In this document: positions 56,534-64,000 of the stretch, piece by piece | Layout: the number at the start of each line of letters is the position of its first letter | Position numbering within the stretch: the stretch's first letter is position 1 | Assembly: GCF_030407815.1 (NCBI RefSeq) | Contig: NZ_JASDCS010000005.1 | Coordinates: 62,001-126,000, forward strand | Direction of reading: 5' to 3' | Length of the DNA stretch: 64,000 nucleotides | DNA from: Psychrobacter sp. APC 3281 | GTDB lineage: Bacteria; Pseudomonadota; Gammaproteobacteria; Pseudomonadales; Moraxellaceae | The notes under the pieces: generated by a model | Databases searched by the model: none | The model's input: the letters and a program-made list of their open reading frames with translations, nothing else | Told to the model about the DNA's origin: nothing | Program-made: the position numbers and the translations under genes

Positions 56534-58759
56534 TTAAGACTGCACAGTGACCATCTGGGCCGATTGCTCTGCCTGCTGTGCGCGTAGCCAATCATTCAAT
56601 AATTGGGTTTGTTTGCGGACGATCGCAAGCTTAATATGATCTGGGTTCTGTATCAGCTCTTGTATTTTTTTCTTCATGTTGCGCTCAAGCAGCTGACTGA
56701 CTAGCTCTTCAATTAAGCCATCAAGCCCCAAAATATTGCGTGCGGTTAGTGCTTTATAGAAGCCGCCCCAATTACGGCTGAGCATGTCTTGGGTCGCAGG
56801 CTTTACGTTTGATAAGATAAAATGCGCCGCTGCATTGACATCTTTTGGTAGGTAATTAAGACAGCGCTTGATAGTGCTTACGATGTCTAGCAGGGCAGCA
56901 TCTTGCAAGTCTTCCCAGGCAAGCGGACGCAGAGTATCAGGTGATGCTTTTTGTTTGATATGAGCAGGTAAGTGTAAGCCATTAATCCCTGACTGTTGCC
57001 AAATAGACTCAATAGGGTCGTCGATTAACGCGCGCGGCTGAAACAAAAAGCAAAGCTGCAATTGCTGACTGATGGTCATATCACCATCAAAATCTAGCAG
57101 CGCATCTTTGGCCTCGACATTCTGACTGCGTTTACCGCCAAGCTTTTGATAAACGTCATTGTTAAGTAAATAGCGAAAGCTACTGCCTTTGGGCAAAGCG
57201 GTCGTTAACGAACGTACTTGGGACATGAGCTTGGCTTTGCCTTCAGCCAGACTCATGTCATAACGCTCACTCAAATACGCAAAAATATACTGTGATAGCG
57301 GCATGGCATTAGCGATTTGCTCACGCATGGCATCGCTGCCCTGACTCTTAATAAAAGTATCAGGATCATGATTGTTAGGCAGGGTTAAAAACCGCAGTTC
57401 TTTATCATCGGCCAAGACAGGCAGGGCAACTTCAAGTGTACGCCAAGCGGCTTTTTGTCCTGCGCTATCTCCATCAAAGCTCAAAGTAAGTGTTGGATTG
57501 AGTGTCAGTAGACGCGATATTTGGCTTTCATTAATCGCTGTACCCATCGAGGCGATTGCCCCATAGATACCTGCTTGATACAGGGAGATCACATCCATAT
57601 AGCCTTCGACCACCAGCCAGCTGTCTGCGCGCTGCTGACGTGATTCATAATAGCCGTATAGTACATGCTGCTTATGAAAGACGGGCGAGTCTGAGGAGTT
57701 GATATATTTAGGCTTTACTTCGTCATCGAGCGCCCGACCGCCAAAACCAATGGTACGGCCTTGGTTATCACGAATTGGGAAGATGACTCGGTCGCGCAAT
57801 AGATCGTAGTCGCGGCCAGACTCTGACTGACGTACCAATCCTAAAGCTTTTAGACCCTCAATATCCTGCGGAAATTGATGCTCAAGATGCTGCCAACCAA
57901 ATGGCGCATAGCCCAGACCAAAGGTCTCAAAGATGTCTTCGGTGATACCGCGTGATAAAAAGTAGTGCTTGGCATGGGGATGCGTGGTCAGATTGTGCTG
58001 ATAGAATTGCTGGATTTGCTCTAGTAGCTCATATAGATTGCCATCTTTATCATCGCTTTGCTCAATACCATGAGCGTCCTGCATACCAGCGCTAGTATCG
58101 GTATCTGTCAGCCATGCTGGCGGATAGCCATTGTCATCTGCATGGTTTGACAAATACGGCTCTGAGGAATACGAGTCCATCGAATAGGAGGCTGAATCAT
58201 ACGCCTCTAACGGTGGGAAATTCTCGTAGCCCTGATTGTCATTATAGCCCTGATTGTCATCGTAACTAGGCTGGTCGATGTAATTTTGGTCGCTTTGAGC
58301 GACATTGTTTTGATGACTGTCTTGACGATTATTCTGATGGTTGTCTTTATTTGTACCGTCTTGGCTTACTTTGCTATGTTCTACAGTTGGGCTGGGCACA
58401 TTGTGCACAGGCGGCGGTGCAATAGGTTTGGGTGCGCGACGTTGATAACTAACGTTTTGCTGTTCTTCTTTCGGTACTTCGATGCCTGTTTGTTTTGATA
58501 GTTCATTGACCGCTTCAATAAATGTCAAATTCTCATAATCACGCAAAAAACTGATGGCATTGCCACCGACGCTACAGCCAAAGCAGTGATAGATGTTTTT
58601 TTGTGGATTGACATAAAAAGAAGGCGATTTTTCACCATGAAAAGGGCAGCAGCCTTTATATTCACTACCAGCGCGTTTAAGCGTGGTGTGTTTGCCAATG
58701 ATGCTGATCAGGTCAGCTTGGCTATTTAATTGTTCAAGAATATGGTTAGGAATGCTCAT
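56534..58759 (-). CDS. dnaG: DNA primase with long low-complexity insert
   Basis: DnaG makes the RNA primers for replication. The zinc-binding domain has CPFH and CFGC ligands (about residues 38-64), and the polymerase core has EGYMDVISLYQAG and SFDGDSAGQKAAWR. A helicase-binding C-terminal domain follows. The zinc domain and core are separated by about 140 extra residues (about 100-240) rich in N, Q, D, S and Y, with the repeat DDNQGYNDNQGY. The total is 741 residues against 581 in E. coli. The insert has an 18-base tandem DNA repeat (58227-58260). No ribosome site is clear at the ATG, as is often the case for dnaG. Confidence 0.97.
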   Translation of the reverse strand: MSIPNHILEQLNSQADLISIIGKHTTLKRAGSEYKGCCPFHGEKSPSFYVNPQKNIYHCFGCSVGGNAISFLRDYENLTFIEAVNELSKQTGIEVPKEEQQNVSYQRRAPKPIAPPPVHNVPSPTVEHSKVSQDGTNKDNHQNNRQDSHQNNVAQSDQNYIDQPSYDDNQGYNDNQGYENFPPLEAYDSASYSMDSYSSEPYLSNHADDNGYPPAWLTDTDTSAGMQDAHGIEQSDDKDGNLYELLEQIQQFYQHNLTTHPHAKHYFLSRGITEDIFETFGLGYAPFGWQHLEHQFPQDIEGLKALGLVRQSESGRDYDLLRDRVIFPIRDNQGRTIGFGGRALDDEVKPKYINSSDSPVFHKQHVLYGYYESRQQRADSWLVVEGYMDVISLYQAGIYGAIASMGTAINESQISRLLTLNPTLTLSFDGDSAGQKAAWRTLEVALPVLADDKELRFLTLPNNHDPDTFIKSQGSDAMREQIANAMPLSQYIFAYLSERYDMSLAEGKAKLMSQVRSLTTALPKGSSFRYLLNNDVYQKLGGKRSQNVEAKDALLDFDGDMTISQQLQLCFLFQPRALIDDPIESIWQQSGINGLHLPAHIKQKASPDTLRPLAWEDLQDAALLDIVSTIKRCLNYLPKDVNAAAHFILSNVKPATQDMLSRNWGGFYKALTARNILGLDGLIEELVSQLLERNMKKKIQELIQNPDHIKLAIVRKQTQLLNDWLRAQQAEQSAQMVTVQS

Positions 58760-58822
58760 ACAAAAAACAGTTTACCATAGGTCGATTATGTTGGGGCAGA
58801 GGTAATAAGGTACTGCTAGAAA

Positions 58823-58851
58823 AATAAGGCCAACATAATGTTGACCTTATT
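58823..58851 (-). terminator. Terminator after bamD
   Basis: On the minus strand AATAAGGTCAACAT pairs with ATGTTGGCCTTATT (one G-U pair), and TTTTTC follows. It lies about 55 bases past the bamD stop codon and separates it from dnaG. Confidence 0.75.
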
Positions 58852-58906
58852 ATCAATGAATACAGACTGTGTTAGTTGGGCTAAGCTAAGAAGAGACTTA
58901 ACGTAA

Positions 58907-60088
58907 TCAATTATTATCCATATCACTCACACTGTCGTCATTTAGCGTAGTGCGACGTGTTGGATTGGTGTTTAGTGGATCGACATTGGCTTCTCTTGCA
59001 GTCGAGCCAGTGCTTGATTGACTGGTCACGCGCTCAGCTGATGCTTCAGGTAGACCTAGGCCCACACTGATACCATTACGCGCAGCAGCATTATTAGCGA
59101 CTGGAGTATTAGCAGGCGTCGTGTTAGTCCCTGCTAGTCTCAACTGGGCTGCATTACGAATCATTTGTGTCTTGGTTGCGCCGTTATACTCGCCAGACGC
59201 GACTGATTTGTCAGTCGTGTTCGAACGACCAAGCTTGCCAAAGGTAATCTTATTGAGCCAAGTACGGTCACGTTTAGTACTTAATTTTACACTACCGTTG
59301 CTGGTTAGCATTTCTGGGTAGTTGATCTGCAATAGCGTTTTGTACTCATTGGCCAAATCGGTTAGACCAAGTTTTTCATGGCTATAAGCTAGTACTGCAA
59401 GAGCATCTGGCGTTGACTCACTCAGCGGGTAGTACTGGAATACCCATTTGGCACGGTTGACCGCTGCTACATAAGCTTCACGCTCGATATACCAATTGGC
59501 GGCGCTCATTTCGCTCTCAGCAAACTGATTGTAGATGAACGTCATACGTTGAGCGGCATCTGGTGCATATGGGCTGTTTGGATATTTATTGATAAGCTCT
59601 TGGAAGTTGGCAAAGGCAATACGCAAATACGCAGTATCACGCTCAGCTTGGTTCAGTTTAAATAGCTTTAGGCTTTCAGATGAGCCTTCCATATTAGCAA
59701 CGCCGCGCACATAGTAGGCGTAGCTGACTTGTGGGTTAGATGGGTAGAGACGGATAAACTGCTCAGCACTTGCTGCCGCCATCTCATACTTATCACCTTC
59801 GTATTGTGCATACATCATGTCAAGCAAGGCTTGCTCAGCGTACTGTCCGGTTGGGTAGAATGTACGCAGATTGGTCAGCTCTTCGATACCTTGGATATAG
59901 TGACCTTTGTCAATCTGATTGACAGCCTCGTTATAATACCCTTGCTCTGATTTTTCAGCTGTTTCTACTGCCTCACCATCTTTGGCGCCAGTTAGATTTT
60001 TGAAAGTCTGGCAACCCACTAGATTGACGCTAAGCGCCAGTAGGGTTATTGAGGACAGTTTGATAAACGTATTGCCAACAGCTTGCAT
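58907..60088 (-). CDS. bamD: Outer membrane protein assembly factor BamD with long C-terminal extension
   Basis: BamD is the essential lipoprotein of the BAM complex that inserts outer-membrane proteins. The signal peptide ends in lipobox LVGC. Five TPR-like repeats follow, from YYNEAVNQIDKGHYIQGIEE through SPYAPDAAQRMTFIYNQFAE. The 393 residues exceed E. coli BamD (245) by about 150. The excess lies after about residue 270 and is Asn/Thr/Ser-rich and disordered. I start at the ATG at 60088, with GGAG 7 bases upstream, because the open frame to 60133 adds only a Cys- and Arg-rich stretch. rluD is divergent, as is common. Confidence 0.95.
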   Translation of the reverse strand: MQAVGNTFIKLSSITLLALSVNLVGCQTFKNLTGAKDGEAVETAEKSEQGYYNEAVNQIDKGHYIQGIEELTNLRTFYPTGQYAEQALLDMMYAQYEGDKYEMAAASAEQFIRLYPSNPQVSYAYYVRGVANMEGSSESLKLFKLNQAERDTAYLRIAFANFQELINKYPNSPYAPDAAQRMTFIYNQFAESEMSAANWYIEREAYVAAVNRAKWVFQYYPLSESTPDALAVLAYSHEKLGLTDLANEYKTLLQINYPEMLTSNGSVKLSTKRDRTWLNKITFGKLGRSNTTDKSVASGEYNGATKTQMIRNAAQLRLAGTNTTPANTPVANNAAARNGISVGLGLPEASAERVTSQSSTGSTAREANVDPLNTNPTRRTTLNDDSVSDMDNN

Positions 60089-60816
60089 ACTTCTTCTCCG
60101 ACACAAGACGCATAATAGCAGCGGCGCTATCATGCTATATAAAAGGTTAGTGATAAAAAACGACGCTAAATAGTCAGCGATCCACCAGCAAAAATTTTTT
60201 ATCGAATGCAGTTTTTGTTATGACGTATTGTACTGATAGATTGGGTCTGATACATAGCGCTTGTATAGTAAGTCAGTCATAGACCACATGCATTTAATCA
60301 TAATCAAACGGCTTAAATGGCACTCACGGTCAACAAACCCCAATGCTATTTTCATACTGTATCTAAATACGGCATTCGCATACAGTGCCATAGCATACAG
60401 CAAAACATGGCTATACTTTATAGAATAACATTTGCTACGTCTATTTTTTCGCCATCTATATTGTATAGGCAGTTTAACATGAGCGGCTGTCACGAGCGAT
60501 ATCGAATGTCGCTAGCATGAGTAAATATACAGTAAATTACAGCAATGTCATGTTCTAGAGAGTTAAGCGAAGCATCTTACAGCCCAAAGGTATGCTCAAA
60601 AATTAACAGATAGCATGCAGCTTCTATAGGGCTTATGCGTGCGACATGATACACTAGAGCGGTATTGTCTTCGCTTTTTTGTACCTTGAAGGTGGTTATC
60701 TGCTATTTATAGGCAAAAAACGATAATCAAAAAACGACAATTTTTTATACTGCTATTTATAATACTATCTTCGAAGTCACCTCACATAACACTGTCAGGG
60801 ACTTTGCCATGTATCA
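60089..60816. other. Divergent intergenic region bamD / rluD
   Basis: This region of about 730 bases between divergent genes should carry both promoters. A -10-like TACACT lies at 60651-60656, and A-rich tracts lie near 60715-60745. Reading frames inside lack ribosome sites and family resemblance. Confidence 0.4.
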
Positions 60817-62082
60817 ATGTATCAATCCGCTATGAATAATGATGCCATGACTACCAATTTATCACCGAATCAATCGCTAGATACTGATTCATCAGCACAA
60901 GAGTCACCAATGCCAAATGAAGTTTTGAACAATAATGAGCTACCTGATAATCAACCAATGATGAGTGAGCAAGTGCATGATGATGCTCTTGATAACGAAG
61001 AGTTGCTCATCGATGATGGTAATGATCTGAACGATAGCGACATTGATGATAATGATATTGATGACAGCGATATGGACGGCGACGACGATGAAGCTCCAGT
61101 AGCGGGACAAGCTGTACCAGTGATTGTAGACATGACGCATGTGGTCACAGAAGATCAAGCTGGTCTGCGTATTGATAAGGTCGCCTCACAAGCGTTTTCG
61201 GACTTTTCGCGTGTACAACTCCAGAACTGGATTACTGATGGTAGTCTGCTCTATAACGGCAGTGTTCAAAAACCGAAAGTCCGTGTCAAAGCAGATGACG
61301 TATTGCATCTATCAACGACGTTACAGCAGCATGGCGAAGACCAACCAGAAAACATAGATATCGATGTTGTCTATGAAGATGACGACGTATTGGTAATTAA
61401 TAAACCTGTCGGTATGGTGGTTCACCCAGGCGCTGGTAACCAAAACGGCACTTTGGTCAATGCATTGCTATATCACTATCCTCAGCAGCATCATTTACCG
61501 CGCGCAGGTCTTGTGCACCGTATTGATAAAGACACCTCTGGGTTGCTATTGATTGGCAAAACCAAACCTGCTCAGATGGCACTGATGGAACAGCTAAAAG
61601 ACAAGTCTGTTTATCGTCACTATAAGTGTGTGGTAGCAGGGGACCAAGCAAGCCTATCTCGTCATCGCCGTATCGATGCGCCGATTGGTCGACATCGCAA
61701 TCAGCGTACTAAAATGACGGTAATGACTGCTGGTCGCGAAGCAGTAACGCATCTGCTAAATGTCACACCATTGAACGAAAACTACTGTCTGCTAGATGTT
61801 GGACTTGAGACTGGACGTACGCATCAAATTCGTGTGCATCTAAGTCACATTACTTATCCACTAGTCGGTGACCGTGTCTATGGTGGCCGTCGTCAGTTGC
61901 GCTCTGGATTGACAGAAGCCCAGCGTCAAGCTATTAATAATTTCCCGCGCCAAGCACTGCATGCCTATACGTTAGGATTCGTTCATCCGACGACAGGTGA
62001 GGACATTGAAGTCACGACGCCACTACCTGAAGACATGCAAAAACTGATGGCCGTACTAAGCGATGGTTATTATGAAGAGTAA
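60817..62082 (+). CDS. rluD: Ribosomal large subunit pseudouridine synthase D with acidic N-terminal extension
   Basis: RluD makes pseudouridines in helix 69 of 23S rRNA. An S4 RNA-binding domain (LRIDKVASQAFSDFSR, about 115-175) precedes the catalytic domain, whose Asp lies in VHRIDKDTSGLLLIGKT. GRTHQIRVHL is also present. The 421 residues exceed E. coli RluD (326). The extra N-terminal 100 residues are very acidic (about 65-95, mostly D with I, N and S). Three in-frame ATG codons (60817, 60832, 60847) are possible starts and the ribosome site does not decide. pgeF follows after 40 bases. Confidence 0.95.
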   Translation: MYQSAMNNDAMTTNLSPNQSLDTDSSAQESPMPNEVLNNNELPDNQPMMSEQVHDDALDNEELLIDDGNDLNDSDIDDNDIDDSDMDGDDDEAPVAGQAVPVIVDMTHVVTEDQAGLRIDKVASQAFSDFSRVQLQNWITDGSLLYNGSVQKPKVRVKADDVLHLSTTLQQHGEDQPENIDIDVVYEDDDVLVINKPVGMVVHPGAGNQNGTLVNALLYHYPQQHHLPRAGLVHRIDKDTSGLLLIGKTKPAQMALMEQLKDKSVYRHYKCVVAGDQASLSRHRRIDAPIGRHRNQRTKMTVMTAGREAVTHLLNVTPLNENYCLLDVGLETGRTHQIRVHLSHITYPLVGDRVYGGRRQLRSGLTEAQRQAINNFPRQALHAYTLGFVHPTTGEDIEVTTPLPEDMQKLMAVLSDGYYEE

Positions 62083-62122
62083 ATGCTAACGTTTACTAGA
62101 TGAGAGGTGAGAGCGAGCAGCC

Positions 62123-63001
62123 ATGACGAACACGTTCCCGATGACAATGATTGCGCAAATTGATGATGTGGCTGTTTTTCAGACGGCTGCTTTTGTGCAT
62201 GATGATATTGATGACTCTGCTGCTAAAAACCAGCGTACAGGTTACGAAGGTCAGTCAAATTACGGCGAGCTAAATCTAGGTCTGCATGTCAATGATAATG
62301 CACGGCAAGTATTAGATAACCGCATGAATCTACTAGCTGCTATCAATGAGCAGCTGACAGATAAGTCTGCACAAAATGAGCAGCATGCGGCTATTAATCG
62401 CTTACATTGGGTCAGTCAGGTTCATGGTAAACATATTCATGATGTCGATGCTACTACGTTGGATATGGCGCCACTGTCTGCTGATGCGATGGTCAGTCAA
62501 CAAAGTGGTCGCGGTCTGGCAATCATGACGGCGGACTGTGTACCGATTGTCTTATATCAGCCCACCAGTGGCAAAATCGCAGCGATTCATGCAGGCTGGC
62601 AAGGATTGGCCTGTGGTGTGATACAAGAGACTGTCAACCGCTTTACCGATTCAGGCCCTATACAAGCTTGGATAGGAGTGTGTATCAGTCAGGAAAATTA
62701 TGAAGTAAATACAGACGTTCGCGATAAGCTATTGGCTGGGTGTATAGCCAATCAGACGTTGCCAGAGACGCATATCGATAACTTTGTTTCGCTATTTTCT
62801 ATATCGTCTCATAATTACAAAATCAAGCTGGATTTACCGAAGCTTGCTGCCATGCAGTTAGAAGCTGCTGGTGCTACAGTTGTGAATGACTTGCCTGTTG
62901 ACTGTAGTTACGCAGATACTCACTATTACTCGTATCGCCGTCAGACTCATATGCACCAGCCTGCAACAGGTCGGATGGCACTAGTCATCGTCCGTCGTTA
63001 G
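62123..63001 (+). CDS. pgeF: Peptidoglycan editing factor PgeF (YfiH family)
   Basis: PgeF (YfiH, DUF152) is a cytoplasmic zinc-dependent protein that in E. coli prevents wrong amino acids from entering the peptidoglycan stem peptide; family members also act on purine nucleosides. The metal-site His and Cys residues lie in HWVSQVHGKHIH, MTADCVPIVLY and AAIHAGWQGLACGV. At 292 residues it is longer than E. coli YfiH (243), mainly through hydrophilic inserts in the N-terminal half. It forms an operon with rluD, a conserved pairing. A bidirectional terminator lies about 180 bases downstream. Confidence 0.94.
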   Translation: MTNTFPMTMIAQIDDVAVFQTAAFVHDDIDDSAAKNQRTGYEGQSNYGELNLGLHVNDNARQVLDNRMNLLAAINEQLTDKSAQNEQHAAINRLHWVSQVHGKHIHDVDATTLDMAPLSADAMVSQQSGRGLAIMTADCVPIVLYQPTSGKIAAIHAGWQGLACGVIQETVNRFTDSGPIQAWIGVCISQENYEVNTDVRDKLLAGCIANQTLPETHIDNFVSLFSISSHNYKIKLDLPKLAAMQLEAAGATVVNDLPVDCSYADTHYYSYRRQTHMHQPATGRMALVIVRR

Positions 63002-63049
63002 CAGCTTTGTAGTCAGTGAACTACTAAACCGCTACGGTGTTACCTTCCC

Positions 63050-63094
63050 TAGATGTACTAGATGTACTAGATGTACTAGATGTACTAGATGTAC
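63050..63094. repeat. Five tandem copies of a 9-base unit
   Basis: TAGATGTAC is repeated five times without change, just downstream of pgeF. A perfect short tandem array of this kind is likely to vary in copy number. A frame through it would encode repeated LDV, but no gene is supported. Confidence 0.95.
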
Positions 63095-63177
63095 AATCTA
63101 CGGTCGGCTGCCTTGTAGCTGTTTTAGATTTCTTTGACTATATAATAATGAATAGTAGAAACAAAGTGATAAACAAT

Positions 63178-63210
63178 AAAAAAACAGCAGATTATTCTGC
63201 TGTTTTTTTA
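63178..63210. terminator. Bidirectional terminator between pgeF and the YeeE/YedE gene
   Basis: The arms AAAAAAACAGCAGA and TCTGCTGTTTTTTT pair over 14 bases with a short loop, and there are T-runs on both strands. It is shared by the convergent transcripts. Confidence 0.9.
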
Positions 63211-63263
63211 TTTGAGTGCTACATTTGTATTAATACAAGGTCTGTATTAACACGAAATTTGTA

Positions 63264-64000
63264 TTAACAAACAGAGTCGCTAGATTTTGGTACTGATAAG
63301 CCAAATAGAGGACGTAAATATAATGCCAAGAACGTACCTGCCATTGCCAGTATGCCCCAGATATAGCCATGTAAGCTAAAAGAAGCGATACCACCGAAGT
63401 AAGCGCCGATATTACAACCGAACGCGAGACGTGCGCCATATCCCATCATCAATCCGCCGATGACTGATGCTGCAAAGTTACCTGTAGTAATCTTAGTAAA
63501 CTTGAACAAACCACCCGCAGCAGAGGCAATAAACGCGCCAATGATAATGCCGATATTTAATACAGTGGTTGAGTCAGCAAAGATAGAAGCTTCAAGCGCC
63601 GCTGCATTAGCACCTTGCCAATAGCCCCAGCTTGCCACATCCATGCCAAAGCCACTTGCAATTTTAGAGCCCCATAATGTGAATGCTGACGTAATGCCCC
63701 ACGGTTGACCACGTGTAAGTAATGTCAGACCGTTAAGTAAAGCCAGAACGATTGCGGCAGCAAATAGTGGCCAAGAACCACGAAAGATTCGTTTCCAGCC
63801 AGACTCAGAAGGCACGGGCGCCATCTTTGGTGCGTTTCTTTTTTTCTCAACGACTAGTGTAACCCATGCGATAATGCCGAATATGGCTAGCGACACTAGC
63901 CATGCTCCTGTATATCCAAGACCTGTAGAGGTTGCCAAAGAGAAAGGCGCATAAGCGGGCATTTCTTCTGTCCAGAATGGCAAGTGATAAGCACCAATCG
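63264..64000 (-). CDS. YeeE/YedE family transporter (partial, N-terminus beyond window)
   Basis: The frame is open to the window edge, so only the C-terminal 245 or so residues are present. About six helices are seen, with the family cysteine motif ARLAFGCNIGAYFGGIASFS near the end, followed by SLHGYIWG. Known members (TsuA) carry thiosulfate across the inner membrane; others may carry sulfur compounds for selenium or tRNA modification. The remaining N-terminal half is expected beyond position 64000. An adjacent TusA/SirA-like gene would be typical but cannot be seen here. Confidence 0.88.
   Translation of the reverse strand, partial: IGAYHLPFWTEEMPAYAPFSLATSTGLGYTGAWLVSLAIFGIIAWVTLVVEKKRNAPKMAPVPSESGWKRIFRGSWPLFAAAIVLALLNGLTLLTRGQPWGITSAFTLWGSKIASGFGMDVASWGYWQGANAAALEASIFADSTTVLNIGIIIGAFIASAAGGLFKFTKITTGNFAASVIGGLMMGYGARLAFGCNIGAYFGGIASFSLHGYIWGILAMAGTFLALYLRPLFGLSVPKSSDSVC

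Noticed and set aside
60218..60493. Minus-strand frame of 91 codons between bamD and rluD
   Set aside because: Cys-, Tyr- and Ile-rich residues typical of non-coding AT-rich sequence, no ribosome site, and an overlapping frame of similar quality on the other strand.
63050..63094. Tandem repeat considered as a CRISPR array
   Set aside because: The unit is 9 bases with no spacers, so it is a simple tandem repeat.
63037..63267. Plus-strand frame through the 9-base repeats, encoding LDV repeats
   Set aside because: The repeat makes the frame open by chance; it runs through a terminator and has no ribosome site.

Overview
The window looks like a chromosomal segment of a gammaproteobacterium of the family Moraxellaceae, most likely Psychrobacter. 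This rests on moderate GC in the coding regions (about 45 percent by eye), on Acinetobacter/Psychrobacter-like gene neighbourhoods (gpsA-sixA-gspL-gspM, dnaG next to rpoD without rpsU), and on hydrophilic low-complexity additions to many core proteins. The genus is an inference. No rRNA, tRNA, CRISPR array, transposase or prophage gene was recognised.

Layout. 0.1-4.2 kb: a small membrane protein, inorganic pyrophosphatase, octanoyltransferase and an aldehyde dehydrogenase. 4.6-7.6 kb: a betaine/choline-type ABC importer made of a binding-protein/permease fusion and its ATPase. 7.8-11.7 kb: pncB, xseA-xseB and a small lipoprotein. 12.0-22.8 kb: a plus-strand run of hydrolase, zapE, nitroreductase, gpsA, sixA, gspL-gspM (type II secretion), a membrane protein, pyrD, cvpA and purF. 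22.9-29.7 kb (minus): azlC-azlD, a MATE exporter, secD-secF and yajC. 30.2-40.6 kb: a CBS-domain membrane protein, a secreted small protein, a seven-LysM MltD facing an MltF-like enzyme, a Nif3-family protein and a DegS-like protease. A 1.1 kb stretch without a gene lies upstream of mltF.

40.8-46.3 kb (minus) is the class Ia ribonucleotide reductase locus: nrdA, nrdB and the YfaE-type ferredoxin. A low-GC unknown gene with a hairpin repeat and a second unknown small gene lie between nrdA and nrdB. 46.8-51.3 kb: a DUF493 protein, a bestrophin-like channel, a SulP transporter and an ArsR-type regulator. 51.9-53.7 kb (minus): a compact marR - siderophore-interacting protein - DUF2798 operon. Its promoter (TTGACA-N17-TATAGT) is covered by two matching inverted repeats, one over each hexamer, which makes it the clearest regulatory signal in the window. 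54.1-60.1 kb (minus): rpoD, dnaG, bamD. 60.8-63.0 kb: rluD-pgeF. The window ends inside a YeeE/YedE-family transporter gene.

Most genes are housekeeping. The unusual material is the nrd islet, the marR operators, the seven-LysM MltD, the MltF N-terminus, the domain order of the betaine transporter, the repeated disordered extensions (DnaG, SecF, BamD, RluD, GpsA, LipB, YbeD, bestrophin), and several intergenic hairpins and short tandem repeats. No wholly new multi-gene system was found that I could defend.
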